Shown here piece after piece: positions 49,401 to 60,917 of a DNA stretch of 64,000 nt. Each line of letters starts with the position of its first letter. The stretch's first letter is position 1. Below the pieces are notes generated by a model. That model was not told the origin of the DNA, ran no database searches, and saw nothing but the letters and a program-made list of their open reading frames with translations. A program made the position numbers and the translations under genes. The DNA comes from Pterobdella sp. o SKG-2022 (taxonomy: Eukaryota; Annelida; Clitellata; Hirudinida; Piscicolidae): positions 27,287,705 to 27,351,704 of the forward strand of contig OZ038320.1 of NCBI GenBank assembly GCA_964035795.1, given 5' to 3'.

Positions 49401-52050
49401 TTTGAGATGTAGCATTGCTACATGACTAAAATGCCTTCAAATTTTGTGTTATAACAACATTGAAACGTCCATTCAACGTCTTATTTTGCTTTCTAGTTTG
49501 ATTCTCAATAATTTAAAATAATTAAAAATTTTTTGCTTTTTTTCCATTACTTTGATTGGTGCGTTTTTGAACGCCTTTCTATCACATTATAATGCTTTCA
49601 TGAGAGCGTTTTATATTTTGAAAAAAAGCAAAAAAAGTCCGTTGTTATAATGCTGATAAAGTTGTTTTTTGACTGACTCAAGCAATTTTGTTCAAATCGT
49701 TAACAATTCTAAGGCTTTTTGTTTCTCAACGCACGAAAAGCTGTTTATTACAAGAAACCCATCGATTGAAGAAAAATAATCTTTTTTCATTCGCTATATA
49801 TTTCAAGTGCAATAACATTTTTAAAGAAGGTCAATATGGTATTGGATTGGCCAACAAATATAACATGTGAAGTCTATCCACGATCATTCTGCAAGGACTG
49901 TATCGATGAAATATCTTTTCGTCGAGAAGCAGCGGTTGATTTAGCACGACCAAATAAACAAGCTACTTTTTTTAAAAAAACATAGAAACTCACAACTTTC
50001 AATATAAAATTAACAGTAGAAAAAGTTGTTTAATTGCTTAGAAAATTGACTTCATACATTGTACAATGATTTATGGTGCGAATATCCAATGTGGGTGACT
50101 AAAATGAAACTCTTGCATAATATTTCCAAATACTCATAATTTTTCAAAAACTTTTTTCAGTTGAATAAATTGATTCTAATGTTTAACTGAGATGTACTTA
50201 GTTTCGCAAATATATCTTACCTTTTAAGTTTAATATAAAAAGTTGAAAATAAAATTTAACATAAAAGTTTAAATTTTTCTGTATCAAAAATATCATTCAA
50301 GTTTGAAACTTATAAATTTATGTGAAAAAAAGCTTTCATACCAACAATAAAATATTTAATTTCTCGGGTTCACTTGGAATGTGCATCAAACGAATCCTAC
50401 CCAAAAGGCGCCAGTACTATTTTTGATGTTAAATCTTTATATTATAATTTTTTATCGATTCAACGTCAGAAAATTTTTGAGAATCAATTTTATTCTTGGA
50501 GTGAAATGTCTTAGGTTACGGTTTTTCCTTCATGACGTTTTAACACTAAGTTGAATTATTCAATTCAAAAAAAAAATATTTTTTCAAAAATATTGCAAAT
50601 TACCCTTTGGTTTAGTTTCCATGCATCGTTTGAGAAAAAAAATATCTTGGTTCAAAAACATTTAAATCTCAGTTAAACTTGTTTCCAAAACAAGCTAAAC
50701 TGTAAAGTTTGGGAGAATATTTAGATTTAAATGGGAATTAAAGAAAAATTTTAAGAAACAGCAAAACAATGGCTATTAAAATGATTTAGATCTTCTAATG
50801 AACCTTTGAACAGCTTCCAACGTATTTTTATCGTGTTGTAATTGAGTTTATTTAATTATTGAGTTGTTTTATTCCCATTTAATTAATGCCTTTCTAAAAA
50901 CAAATCTTACTTTTGAGGAAAAATACATATAAATTTGTTTTCACAATCATACAATAATTTTTATTTTTTTCATGATCAATTTTGAAAAAATAAACTGAAA
51001 TTCATTCCATTAAAGCATTAAAAATAGAATTCATACTCTATAAAAGTTTAAAAACAAGGATTAAAAGTCTCACGTACTTTTGAGAGGCATGTAAATGTTG
51101 AGTGAAAGACATTCCTCCGTCTGGTCTTGGATGAAAGGAAGGATACGTTGAATCATAAAGTAAAAAAAAGACTTCATTGAAAACGGCGTGGAGTTTTCAT
51201 TTTTGGGCTTGTTAGTAGAAGATTCATTTGATTTCAAATCATGAGGTTTATAAAGGTTATTTATATCATTTTTTTTGTTTTTTTCGTCAGTAAAGGCACC
51301 GTATTTGTTTTTGTTCAATAAATTTTCGTATTTGTTTTGTGGGCAAACTGGTTGAAAGTTACAAGCAATTTTAACATTATCCCATTTATCAAGGAAGGAG
51401 GTTGGCGGCATGAATCTTAACTCACCGTTCATCAAAGAAGCATAAGGAATGCCTAAAAAAGCTTCAACCTTTGGCAAGTTGGGTAGTGTGATGACGATTC
51501 CTCTGTAGACACCATACTGGGTCGTCACTACTCTAGCATTGATTCCTGAAGCGTAATTGCTCACCAGTGGAGGCTGTAGTTTGTCGACATCATCGCGTTT
51601 GTGCTTGTGAAATCCTTTGAAATTATTTTGAGAATTTTTGAAAAAACTTTGAAGTTTTTTTTCTTGGTTTTCAAATTGTTCGTGTGATTCTTCATGGGTT
51701 TTTTGTGCTTTGGCCACTTGTTGTTTTGGCGTTAAAATATTTTGATGATTCATCTTAGTTAATTCTGGAGTTTTGTGTTCAAAAAAACTCAGCTTTGATA
51801 AAAATTCTAAATTATCATTTAAGTTTTTTGGTTTTTTTTCTATTCCAAATTTATTATCGTTCATAACATCATTTTTGTCATTTTTAAAATTTTTTGAAAC
51901 GTTTTGAAGAAGGGATGATGACTTCTGATCTTCTTCGGTAAATTGACTAGCCCAAGCAAAGGATGGAGACATAACTTCGTTGGAGAAATAAATGAAGAGA
52001 AGGAAATTCAATGTTTTTTTCAACCAAAGAGAAAACATTTTTCTTCTCAT
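14776..52050 (-). CDS. Nlg: Neuroligin-like synaptic adhesion protein with giant insertions, nine exons
   Basis: Exons in gene order are 51078-52050, 38321-38470, 37936-38026, 36691-36785, 27465-27625, 25115-25304 (or 25103-25304), 22102-24625, 18655-18896 and 14776-16499. Phases agree and the sum is 6,150 nt (2,049 residues) or 6,162 nt. Order of features: signal peptide, Lys/Asn-rich linker, carboxylesterase-like domain, one membrane helix, long cytoplasmic tail. Neuroligin markers include TGTGNAYDGSVMAAFGHVMV, VVTINFRLGVLG, GNYAVLDIIAALQW, FGGDPDEITIFG, GLWLDLIPKIH and a helix near 15930-16020. Neuroligins sit on postsynaptic membranes and bind presynaptic neurexin. The catalytic Ser elbow is GHFHG, so it is not an esterase. 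Typical family length is about 800-850; the excess lies in Lys/Asn/Ser-rich inserts. The tail ends FSNQK with no classical PDZ ligand. Gliotactin or another cholinesterase-like adhesion molecule is the alternative. Confidence 0.92.
16500..18654 (-). other. Neuroligin intron 8
   Basis: AT-rich, with no gene or repeat family recognised. A short direct repeat (GATATTATATAAAT twice) lies near 16635-16670. Confidence 0.7.
18655..18896 (-). CDS. Nlg: Neuroligin exon 8
   Basis: Begins with DPNKPDFF, completing the IKSGDPN motif from exon 7. It ends with FWPEYNLKNQPYLLF, equivalent to WSKYNPKDQLYLHI. A Lys/Glu/Asn-rich insert of about 45 residues lies between. Donor GTGAGT, phase 1. Confidence 0.88.
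18897..22101 (-). other. Neuroligin intron 7
   Basis: Contains the SINE at 21530-21711 on the opposite strand. The remainder is AT-rich with only short chance ORFs. Confidence 0.7.
21530..21711 (+). mobile_element. tRNA-derived SINE
   Basis: The head (21530-21605, 76 nt) folds like a tRNA: 7-bp acceptor stem TCGGCCC/GGGCCGA, D-arm GCTC/GAGT, anticodon stem TTAGA/TCTAA with loop CTAATTA (nominally AAT, Ile), and a B-box GGTTCGATCCC. It departs from a working tRNA in having U at position 37 and a mispaired T-stem. The sequence continues through GCAAGCGCTTTGATCTATAA to an AATTA-repeat tail ending near 21711, the pattern of SINEs that borrow a LINE 3' tail. It lies in neuroligin intron 7, antisense to the gene. 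Confidence 0.72.
22102..24625 (-). CDS. Nlg: Neuroligin exon 7: fold core split by two giant low-complexity inserts
   Basis: One uninterrupted 841-codon exon. The first roughly 395 residues are Lys/Asn/Arg/Ser-rich with no known motif. Conserved fold pieces follow: QVPLLVGCTENYPFLNS near residue 405, SADKIRNILRTLLRNN near 430, and FHNTLKYLLTDHQILSPIF to NYFFAFSNS at about 480-520. A second Lys/Asn-rich insert of about 250 residues precedes FPEEDLLALIFGAPL and KRFMTYFCNFIKSG at the end. In ordinary neuroligins these pieces are close together (HGDEVPYVFG corresponds to the EEDLLALIFG region), so the His position is lost too. The donor is GTGAGA, phase 2. Confidence 0.88.
25103..25304 (-). CDS. 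Nlg: Neuroligin exon 6
   Basis: Encodes FFSAFGPSIDRRTLLPDD, matching the family motif FGPVIDGDVIPDD, followed by a Pro/Thr/Ser-rich insert. Two phase-1 donors are possible, after 25115 (GTAAAC) or 25103 (GTAATA). They differ by four residues. Confidence 0.85.
25305..27464 (-). other. Neuroligin intron 5
   Basis: Holds an AAT microsatellite and a 73-codon minus-strand frame at 25685-25906 that resembles nothing I know. The splice phases of exons 5 and 6 join without it. Confidence 0.65.
26426..26475. repeat. AAT trinucleotide microsatellite, imperfect
   Basis: About 14 AAT/ATA units with interruptions, inside neuroligin intron 5. Confidence 0.85.
27465..27625 (-). CDS. Nlg: Neuroligin exon 5
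   Basis: Encodes LFKRAIMIDGSVYSSWAL and RVNCSHFWNEKARLVDCLKQ, equivalent to the neuroligin segment with the alternating Cys pair after the elbow. A 9-kb intron precedes it. Confidence 0.9.
33171..33240. repeat. 70-bp dispersed repeat, copy 1
   Basis: Matches 62373-62442 on the same strand at 64 of 70 positions without gaps; similarity fades on both sides. It resembles no transposon end I recognise. Confidence 0.85.
35411..35770 (-). mobile_element. Degenerate LINE endonuclease fragment
   Basis: Read on the minus strand in shifting frames, this resembles the C-terminal half of a non-LTR retrotransposon AP-type endonuclease. The pieces are a degraded counterpart of LLGDFNARVG (ILVDHNA, stop, VG), YDHEA, NSNRHRLLELC, HKHQLGLIFHGKRKLSQ and HHGAECDTGH, in the family's order. 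Stops and frameshifts interrupt the first third; the last 75 codons are still open. No reverse transcriptase was found nearby. It is a dead fragment in neuroligin intron 4, in the gene's own orientation. Confidence 0.65.
36691..36785 (-). CDS. Nlg: Neuroligin exon 4: degenerate nucleophile elbow
   Basis: Encodes SFGGDPDEITIFGHFHGAVI and VNILLISPIT. At 36734-36748 the usual GxSxG (active esterases) or GxGxG (neuroligins) elbow reads GHFHG. It is an inactive version, with Phe at the nucleophile position. Confidence 0.92.
36786..37935 (-). other. Neuroligin intron 3
   Basis: AT-rich, with a short GAAT tetranucleotide run near 37112-37130. Nothing else seen. Confidence 0.7.
37936..38026 (-). CDS. 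Nlg: Neuroligin exon 3
   Basis: Encodes YLSTEDSNAAGNYAVLDIIA followed by ALQWLKENA. It uses donor GTCTGT in phase 2, which joins to exon 4 as NAKSFGGDP. Confidence 0.9.
38321..38470 (-). CDS. Nlg: Neuroligin exon 2: oxyanion-hole region
   Basis: Encodes VVLFIHGESFETGTGNAYDG and FRLGVLG, the most diagnostic neuroligin segment. It follows a 12.6-kb intron. Phase 1 on both sides, donor GTGTTT. Confidence 0.93.
40211..40254. repeat. 16-bp tandem repeat, 2.75 copies
   Basis: The unit ACTAATAGTTTTGAAC occurs twice perfectly and then as 12 bases of a third copy. Confidence 0.95.
46028..46072. repeat. 20-bp direct repeat, two copies
   Basis: GTTATTAAATGATATC[C/T]TAG occurs at 46028-46047 and 46053-46072, differing at one base, with a 5-base spacer. 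Confidence 0.9.
51078..52050 (-). CDS. Nlg: Neuroligin exon 1: signal peptide and start of esterase fold
   Basis: An in-frame TGA directly precedes the ATG at 52050; Met5 is an alternative start. A hydrophobic core (LNFLLFIYF) ends near SFAWA, a plausible signal peptidase site. Residues of about 37-165 are a Lys/Asn/Gln-rich linker. The fold then starts with ARVVTTQYGVYRGI, VEAFLGIPYAS and ELRFMPP. An insert of about 55 residues separates FQPVCPQN from IQDQTEECLSLNIYMP, which in ordinary neuroligins are much closer. The donor is GTACGT, phase 1. Confidence 0.9.
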
Positions 52051-53956
52051 TCACAAAATTTTTATAACGCAAACATTTTGGTTTTTAATTTGCCAAAGCT
52101 TAATCAGAAATTTGTCTGAAACATTGCAATTGATCAGAATTTGAAATTTCGAAGCTTCAAGTTTGCATGAAACTTTAATTAAATTTTGGAAAAGTGACTA
52201 CTGTTTAAAATTAAATTGAAATATGTTACAATCTTAGCTGGTGTTTTTCGAAGTTTTTTTATCTTTGTCAGTGCTTCAGATTGTTCCATCTATTAAAAAA
52301 AGAATCTTCAATGTCATAATGATGAAGTATTGACTTAATAATCAAATGAGAAACTCTTACATAAACTAATTATCATCATATTTTGTGAAAAATTGAAAAA
52401 AATCGAGTAAATGAGGGTGTTTTTTAAATATCAAAAGCATTAAACAAATTTCTATAGCTAGTCTTTCACAAAAAATAAATTTTTTAGCATGATTCACTGC
52501 TTTAAAATTTAAAAATTTGATAAAAAGTATATCCAAGTTGTAATTATTGACAAGCATGCTTGGTTTATGAGGTCATAAATGTAGTTGAATATTTGTTGAA
52601 AAATTTATATAGTTGATTGAAAAAGATAAAAGTAAATGAAACTGCATGTAGATAAGATAAATTTTTGAAAGCGAAATGAAGAGGTACGGAATCTATGACA
52701 TTTAGGTTGAATGTCGAGCTATTAAATGACTACTTCATAGTTATAAAATGTTATTTATGGAATAAATTTGTATATATATCTTAATTGGCCACTGACCAAA
52801 ACAATTTTGATCAAGCACTAGTTTTTACTGAAAAACAAATAAAAGCTCCCTTTTACAGTGGTAGACGTTTATGAAGCGAGCTTTATAAAAATAGAAGTAT
52901 GTGTTTTGACAAGGAATCTTAAAATGAATCCGTGATGGAATAGAAGAACGTGGAAAAAAAGGATTCAAAAGAAAATATAAATGTAGATGAAATAGTTTCA
53001 TATATGAAATATTGTGGTCTGAGAAAAACTTTATTTGCTTAAATAATTGTTTTAAAAAAGTTCAGTTGCAAACTTTTCTTATGATTGCTATTGATTTGAT
53101 ATTGAAAATAAACAAATAATTAAACTCGTATGATGATTCAAAATTATTGAAGCTAATGCTTTTCAAAATTCATTTTATTTGAAGTGAAAAATTGTTTTGC
53201 ATATCGGCAGTAAATTATTCAACGAAAAAATTAAAACAAAATCATTAACAAATTTGTGAAAAATTTATTTTAAAAATGGAAGACATATTTTTTCGTTTTT
53301 TCAAGTAAGTTTAAAATCAAAAGATTGCTTGCGAAATAGCTGAGTTTGAAAGTATTTATTTGATTGTGTTTTATTTAATAAAAAACAGTTTTCTGCTTTT
53401 TCAGGTCTAAGATTCAAGTCACATAGAAAAAAAAATAAATTTTTAAACAAATATCCTGTGACAGGTTTTAGTTAAAAAGTTAAAAATGTCGTGAAAATTG
53501 TTTATTTTAAACTCTATTACAATATCGAGCAATCAGCCTCTAAACGAACAATATCGATAGCTTGAAAACGACCAAGTCATTAGAACCACTTAAAAAAATT
53601 TTAGTTTTTTCGAGAATTCTTTCAAATGCCCACTTGATATTTTTAAAGCTTTAATGATTAAGTTGGTCAATGCAAAGGCATCTGCTATAAGGATAGATCT
53701 TAGAGCAAGTTTAGCATTTTATTATCAATATTGCTCAAACGAGTATGCTCCTAAATGAATGAATTCATATAAAAAACCATGTCACGACTGCTATTTGCAG
53801 CATTAGAATGACCTGAGTTTTCTGGAATATAACTAAATTGAAAATTATTAAATTTTATTTTTCATTCATATTGATACATTTTTTGCTTTAATATATGCTT
53901 TTGAGCACAAAAATGAAGAAAGTTTGGAACCAAGTTTGATGGACGATTTTTAATAA

Positions 53957-54289
53957 AGGAATTGCTACAGCGGATTGAAAAATCTGAAGGAATCTTGTCC
54001 TTCCTTGATGTTTGTCATGTGCTCAAAGGACAATGTGCGTATAAAACATCAAAGAGCCAGACAATGTACAGGAAGTGATCAATTTTATAATGATTTAAAA
54101 ATATTGGAAATGAATTCATTTTATAATTCAGATAAAATCGATTATCCATCAGTCAATTTTAATTTTAAACAACAGCAGTTGGGGGTTTTTCAAGCAGTGC
54201 TGAGGATTATATTAACAAAAGAAAACTTGTTGTCGAATAAAACTGAAAAAATAACATGCAAATTGAAAAATTTTTCAAAATTCGAATAA
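53957..54289 (+). CDS. Hypothetical ORF or exon
   Basis: A 110-codon open frame (RNCYSGLKNLKESCPSLMFV at its start) with less AT bias in its first half than the surroundings. No ATG lies at its beginning, and a CAG acceptor-like site lies at about 53968-53970. A second frame over the first half is open too, so the coding frame is unclear. No family is recognised. It could be a lone exon, a pseudogene fragment or chance. Confidence 0.2.
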   Translation, partial: RNCYSGLKNLKESCPSLMFVMCSKDNVRIKHQRARQCTGSDQFYNDLKILEMNSFYNSDKIDYPSVNFNFKQQQLGVFQAVLRIILTKENLLSNKTEKITCKLKNFSKFE

Positions 54290-57200
54290 TTCATTTTGCG
54301 AAAAATTCAATTATTCAAGCTGACTGCTTGAGAATATATAATCATAACGCTAATGTTATGAAATCAAAACTGCACAAAAAAGCAATAAATATGTTATATT
54401 AAGATAAATAATATAATAAGTATTATATAAAACATTTCATATAATAAAATTTATATTGATGATAATTTAGATAAAAATATTCGAAAAACAGACTAGGCAA
54501 ACTTAAGATTAAAATGATCCCCAAAAGCATTGGAAGTAATAACCTAAGTTGGGTTATTTCTTACAAAATGGCTCAAACAAAATATTAAAAAATTTCAATA
54601 AAACTATAATTTTGGTTGAGAATATTAAAATTTTTGAAGATGAAATTATTCTAGAAAGATCAACACTATTGTGAAATGAAGGTAATACAAAACTAAAGCC
54701 TATAATAAAAAAGTCAAAGTTATATTAAAAAACATAAATATATTAGTAAATCCCAAAAAAATAAACCAAACTAATAAGAAGTGAGCATATATGGGACACT
54801 TGATTGGTCGAAAAGGGTTGCAGAAGCCAACCTCTGGACACTTCATCGATTTTTTATATTGTATATTCGATATATGTTTTGTATTGGTGTTTTAGCTCTA
54901 TTTAAAAATAGTTACAATAACTCATTGATGAAGTAGTTTTTGATGAATCAAAAATTATAAAATAAAATTTTCTGCGGTTAAATTAACTAAGCAATTATTT
55001 ATTCGTAGTTTTAAATGGTGACTCAAACGTTCCTAAGTTTTCGTAATTTTCGATTAGAAAACACCAAGGATTTTCAATAAACTTCAATTAATTCTTTCAA
55101 CTACTTATTGAGCTCTATAAATTGAACATAATTAAATTAACTTTTAATCAATCGACAGTCGCTAAGGTTCTGTCGAGCAAATTTTCAGTAACAATAATAG
55201 TCTGCAAATTACTCGTAGTAACACATGTAAAAAAAAATAAATCTATAAATGTAAACTCATTTTAATTACAAAGTTGTAATTTTACTGTACATTATGGATT
55301 TTATTTTATGAATTTAGGAAAATCGATTAGGTTTCTTTTAGCAGCGTTACTAGTTTTATGGGTTTTTCGGACGCCAAAGCACCATGTTCTTGAAGAAAAA
55401 ATGTTTGTACGAAAAATATTTCTTTCTGATTCATTTTACAGTAATATTTTCAAAATTTTAAAAAAATTATTTTCAAAAGAATCTATTTCTGAAAAAGAGT
55501 TTTAATAACACATCGAAATTCCACTTTTTAATATTTCAATTTCAAAACTGTATATAACCCAGTTTCATAAAAGCCATAACTTTTAACGAGTCCAGCCTAC
55601 CACAAAGTAGCAGTGGGTCTTGTTGGCTCCCAGTGGAGGAGTTGAGCTGAAGGGTGTTTATTGTATACTCTCCTTTTCAGTACATGCAATATAACGCTGC
55701 AAACAAACAAATCATATCGGATTAATTAAAAAAATCGCAAGAATTAATGGTATAAAAATTTTATTGTCTTCACCTATGTAAAATTTTATTCTCTATTATT
55801 TATGTTAACTTCATTTCTTGTATTTCATTCATTAAATTTTTTCTGTGAACCTTTTTCAATATTTTTTATTGCACTAAACCTTATATTTTAAGTATATTAA
55901 TCTTTCTACTTTTACTGATTTTACATTTGAAAAAGATCTTTATATATTTTTTGTTGTATTTTTCGTTATTAGCAGTAGATTTATTTCAATTTTCTCCATA
56001 ATTCTCTTCATATCTATTACATTCAATCTAATTGGGACTCCCTTTTAACATCAACTCAACTCAATTATGGACCTTCAAAATATTGTTTATCAAAAGAATG
56101 AAATTATCCAATTATTTTAACAAAATCTTTTTCAAAATTCAAATTTTGATTTAAAATTTTAGAATTTTAAAAAATTTATTTTTCTAAAAAGTTAATTTAA
56201 ATTTTTTCAAAAATTTTGATATTTTATTAATAGTTCAATTATTCTGAATTCAAAAAATTGAAAAAATGGCGTTGAATAAGATAGACTTGCCAAAGTCTTT
56301 TTAGTTTTGAATTTTTGAAAATTTTAAATTTTAAAACATACTTTTCAAAAAATCAAAAAAGAAATCATTTTCCTTAATTAACAAATTTTTTAATTAACAT
56401 TATGAAAAATTAATTAGAGAATAAATATTAAATTTTTTTTAAAATATATTTCCCATAGTATTCTTCAAGCACCTTCTACTGAGCCATCAAAGGATTGAGT
56501 CCTTTGAAACCAGACAAGAGAGCAAGGCATTAAAATATATTTGAAAACCACTTTTAAACTCAATATTATTCTTTTCAAATATAAAATCCCATCTTTATAA
56601 CTAAAAAACACTCAGCATCCCAATAAATCATGAGATTTTAAATGCATTTACATTTTTACTAGACAAAAAACATAATTAAACAACAAATGTTTCCATGAGC
56701 AAGTACAAAAAAACATACCCGCAACCTCATTTACAAAGAAAAATTATTAACTGCTAGAAATATTACAATTGAATACTAATTTTTTTTGATTTTTTAGTCT
56801 TCTCAAAACCGTTTTATTTTTTAAATTTTATGTATTTAAAGTGCATTCAGTGCACAAATAGTTTTATTTTGTCATCATCTTTCTAACCCAATCTGTACTA
56901 TTACATGCAACAGAAGCTGATAATTAGATTTCAAATGTTTGAATAAGTGAATTATCATTCAAGTTACCGTTATATCTGTTTCATATTTATAACTATATTT
57001 TTTACGTAAACTTTACACTTACACCATGAAAATATTCTCGTTAGGTAAAAACTTAAGCATAGTGATTATTTGTAGAATATATAAAAACGTAATCAGTTTC
57101 AACAACTGGTCTCAAATCCTTTTGACGTTAAAACTCATTAAAGCTTTTAAAATTTGCTGCGGCGATAAAGAAGTTGTAATGAGCTGCACGGGAATAAGAA

Positions 57201-60200
57201 GCAAAAAGTTGACGGCGTGAAATTACTGCGGGATTAATGAAAAAGATTTGCATCTGGTCACTAACTAAAAATCCTAATTAACAAGTGTTTTTAGCGAAAT
57301 TGATGCCTTATAGATTAATGTTAATATTTTTTTAAAACCAGAAATTTTTGAGTTTTATTTTGCCGCAAAGAAAAGTAAAATGATAATTAGAAAGTTTTCA
57401 TTGTTTTTTAATGTTTTGAGTTTTTTGTTATTAAAGGTTTATTTCCATGAAATAATAGTCAAAAACCAAAATTAATATTTGTTCTAATTCAATAGGTCAT
57501 TCAGTAAAACCAAGACATTTTGTTAAAAATTTTCTATTAGCGGCATTGGTCAAATTTTGCTCGTTTGTTGAAATAAATAACGTAAATTGAACTTCCTAAT
57601 TGAGTGTAATTTTTCACTTTGAAAAATTTAAAGTTTTTTGCAAATGCAAGCAGTTTTCGATTCTTCCATTATTTTAAAATTTCAAAACTATACCACTAAA
57701 ATAATATAAAGGTTTAGAATGGCAATACATTACAAAACATCGAAAAATGAATTTTTCATTGTCATACAATGTGAACTTTCATCACAAAAAATCTTCAATC
57801 ATTTTAGTCATTCTCATTAGTATTTTTTTGATTTTGTTTTTTGAAGTTATTTTTAATATTACGTTTGCAATGCCCATTCGTGACCTCATCTGAGCATAGT
57901 GTGAAACTTTATGAAATTTTAAATAATTTTATGACATTTTTATTCGAGTATTTTCAAACTTCAAAAATTCAATTTGAAAATTGGCTAAAAAATTACAACC
58001 CGTTTAAAACAGCTTTTAAAAAATTGTAAATCATGTATAGCTTTTGCAAGTATTGAATCTTGTATTGATATACTATCAAAATTGTGGATAAATTACCAAA
58101 TAAAAACTATTGTCAATTTTCTAATTAAAGGCTTTATAAAAAAATTATTTTATTTAATTTGAGTAATGAAAAATGAATTTTATTTCAAGTCTGCGCAACA
58201 TGCAATTAAGCTTGAAATGTTCAAACGTTGCGAACATTCATGGAAATTGTAAAACCATCTGAAACAATCAAAACGAAATGGTAGAATTTTTATTCAATGC
58301 TACATCTCAAAATTTTAAAATAAAAGAACTTTCCTATAGTGATGTTTAACCCAGTGAGTTTCAAGATCACAAGTTTGAATTTTTAATTATTTTTCAACAG
58401 CCATGCAACCATACCGGTAGTTTCATATGGTAAAATATTCGCATTTACATTTTTAGTTGAGATGCAACGTTGAATAAGGTTTTTGTTATTACTAGTTTCA
58501 GGTTTTTTATTGAATTATTATATTAGCGAAATTTATAGTGAAGCGATTTTGAATTCAACTAATTTTTCAATCTTGACAATTAATTTAAACTATCAAAACG
58601 TTTAATGAATATGTTTGAAATGTGGCATTTAATAGAAATGAATCTGTTTAAACACTCACAAGTTTCAGAAAAAATCAAAATTCACAAACTAAAATGCTAA
58701 TTAATTTTCCAAGAAAGTTTAAATTATCGAAAAAAAAATCTTTATACTTTGACTGCATTAAACTTCAATTGTGTATTTTCCACGATTTTAAATGTTAAAA
58801 AATACTTTTCAAAGAGCCTTTCTCATGCTTCAAATTAACAAATAGTTTTTTCAAAAAACAACTTTCAAAACCAGCACAAAATTCAAAAGTACGTTTATTT
58901 ATTCCAAAAAATTAAACATTTAAATTGAGATTTAGCATTTGAAATCTTGAATAAATTTGACTAAGTTTCAATTTAAGATGCCGAAACCATTTGGAAGAGT
59001 TATCTTTATACGTTTGTTTGCTGTTTGTATGTATAAATTTCTCTCTATCTGTGCTAAATTTCTATATGTGCCTGGTTGAAATCATTCTATCTATAAAGTT
59101 TATAATACGTTCAAAATTTAATATATCTTTGATTGATTTTATATTTGTGGGAAAATTTCCTTTCAAAAGCATTTTTTTAGTTTAAAAAACTTTTAAGAAT
59201 TTTTTAAAATAATTTTAATAAACTTTTGTTATCACCAGCGAACTAGAAGAAAAATTAAATTGCGTAAAGTGGATTTATTTTGAGAAAAATTATTCTTTTA
59301 TGTATGCAAAATTGTTTTAATGAAATTCTTTATAAAAATGTGAAGATTTACAAGGTAGGTTTATAAGAGGTTCATAAATAAAAAGACTTGAAAGAGTGTT
59401 GGTATTAGCAGTCTTAGTTTTTTTTTTGTTTTTAATTGAAAATCGTACAGTTGATATGTGAATATAGAAGATATAAATTAAGATTTTTCTATGAAAAGTT
59501 TAAAAATGAAAATTTTGAATTTAGTTATAAAACTGTATTTTATGAAGATTATACTCAAAATTTTGGTTTTTTAGGTTATATATAAGTTTTAAAAAAAAAA
59601 TTTTCAAAAACTTATAGAAAAGTCGACTAAGTTGAATTGGGAGTTTGACAAAAAGGCGTTATGATCTTTTTTGTTGAGCAAATAAGTGACAGTATAATGA
59701 TAAATTGTTGGTTCAATGAAAAAATATAGGTCTTGTAATTGAAGACGGTGGTTAGACAGATCGATAGATGGATGATTGATTGAAAAAATAAGAAGATAGA
59801 AGTATAAATTCATGGATTAAAAGACCAAAATAATTAAGTAAATGGGAATATTTTATTGAAAACATAATTTTAATATAAATCACGCCTTAAATGAGAATGA
59901 AGAATGATGGGGAAAAAAATAAAACAGATGAAAGAGATGATGGATATCTTTTGTTAAGGAGTGTGTATAAATGGATGAGTGAAAAATAAAATAAATTAAA
60001 GAATATAAATCAAATGAATTTGAAAGCATCAATAAACGACGGCGAATGAGTGATGGATGGAAGGGACATAATTGCATGCATGGCTGCTTGATGGATGAAG
60101 AAACTTTCACTTTTCGAGGTTTTCACGTGATTTTCGTTGCTTTGTACACCAAACTGAAGTTTCAAAATATTTGAATAATTTTCTGTTTTTTGAAGATTTT

Positions 60201-60844
60201 TCTATAGAGTTTAAGTCATTGCTCGTCGTTTTATCTTTTTTGGTTTTAACTAGTGTTTTCAATCAAAAATTATTTGTGTCGAAACGTGTTTGTTTTTCAT
60301 TTGAAAAGAATTCCATGCCATGCAAGTAATTAAACTCTAGCGATTGAACTGTCAAATAAAAATTTTGAAGTTTTTTCTGCTCAAAACTAGAATATTATCA
60401 GTATACTCTAATTTTGTATATCACTTCATCAGTGTATATGTTAAGTTTATTAACAAGAAACTTGTTAAATAAATTTAATTTGTTAATAAAAAAATTTTGA
60501 AACCTTGTATGACTTTAAACTACATTAGAGCTGTAGCTAAGCTCCACTTTTCTATAACCTGGATGACAGTAAACTATTAAATTCGTATATAACTGATGAA
60601 ACTATATTGCTCGAGATTTTTGTTCAAATAAAGTATTTTAAACCAAGTTTTTATAGTATATAATATATAAATAAACACAATTTTCAAAATTCCAATTTTT
60701 TAATTCTCAAAAAATTGATTTTTAGCATAAGTAACTTAGCAATATGAAGACACTTCTAAACTAGAAATTGACGGAGTTTAAAACCCAATCTTTGTTTCTT
60801 ACAAGGGTCAAAAGCCGTATATAAAAAAAACTTTTTGTGGCATT

Positions 60845-60917
60845 TAACTTCACCCACCTACTGACGCAGCATCCTTTGATAGCTCGACATAGGCTCTAAG
60901 CTCCCACTTAAGCTGTT
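60845..60917 (-). CDS. Candidate exon, unassigned
   Basis: Read on the minus strand, an acceptor-like AAAACAG and a donor-like GTAGGT bracket about 70 bases of less AT-rich sequence that stay open in two frames (starting LKWELRAYVE or LSGSLEPMSS). The second frame has the phase needed after the EB-module exon at 62724-62790, but it lacks the cysteines expected for the rest of that module. Confidence 0.2.

Larger units (their letters stand above)
38471..51077 (-). other. Neuroligin intron 1 (12.6 kb)
   Basis: The longest intron in the window. I find no nested gene. Short frames in it (for example 46612-46806, 48837-49055 and 49202-49396) are near chance length and unrecognised. It holds two small tandem duplications (40211-40254 and 46028-46072). 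Confidence 0.65.

Noticed and set aside
49880..49970. Possible exon around 49.9 kb on the plus strand
   Set aside because: Slightly less AT-rich, but stops occur quickly in all frames and no family motif appears.
55308..55505. Plus-strand 65-codon frame with signal-peptide-like start
   Set aside because: The N-terminus looks hydrophobic, but the rest is typical of translated AT-rich DNA and no cleavage-site or cysteine pattern supports a secreted peptide.
59604..60110. Minus-strand frames of 69 and 76 codons
   Set aside because: They arise from purine-rich GATG/GAAA simple sequence; the residues are low complexity (Ser, His, Phe, Tyr).
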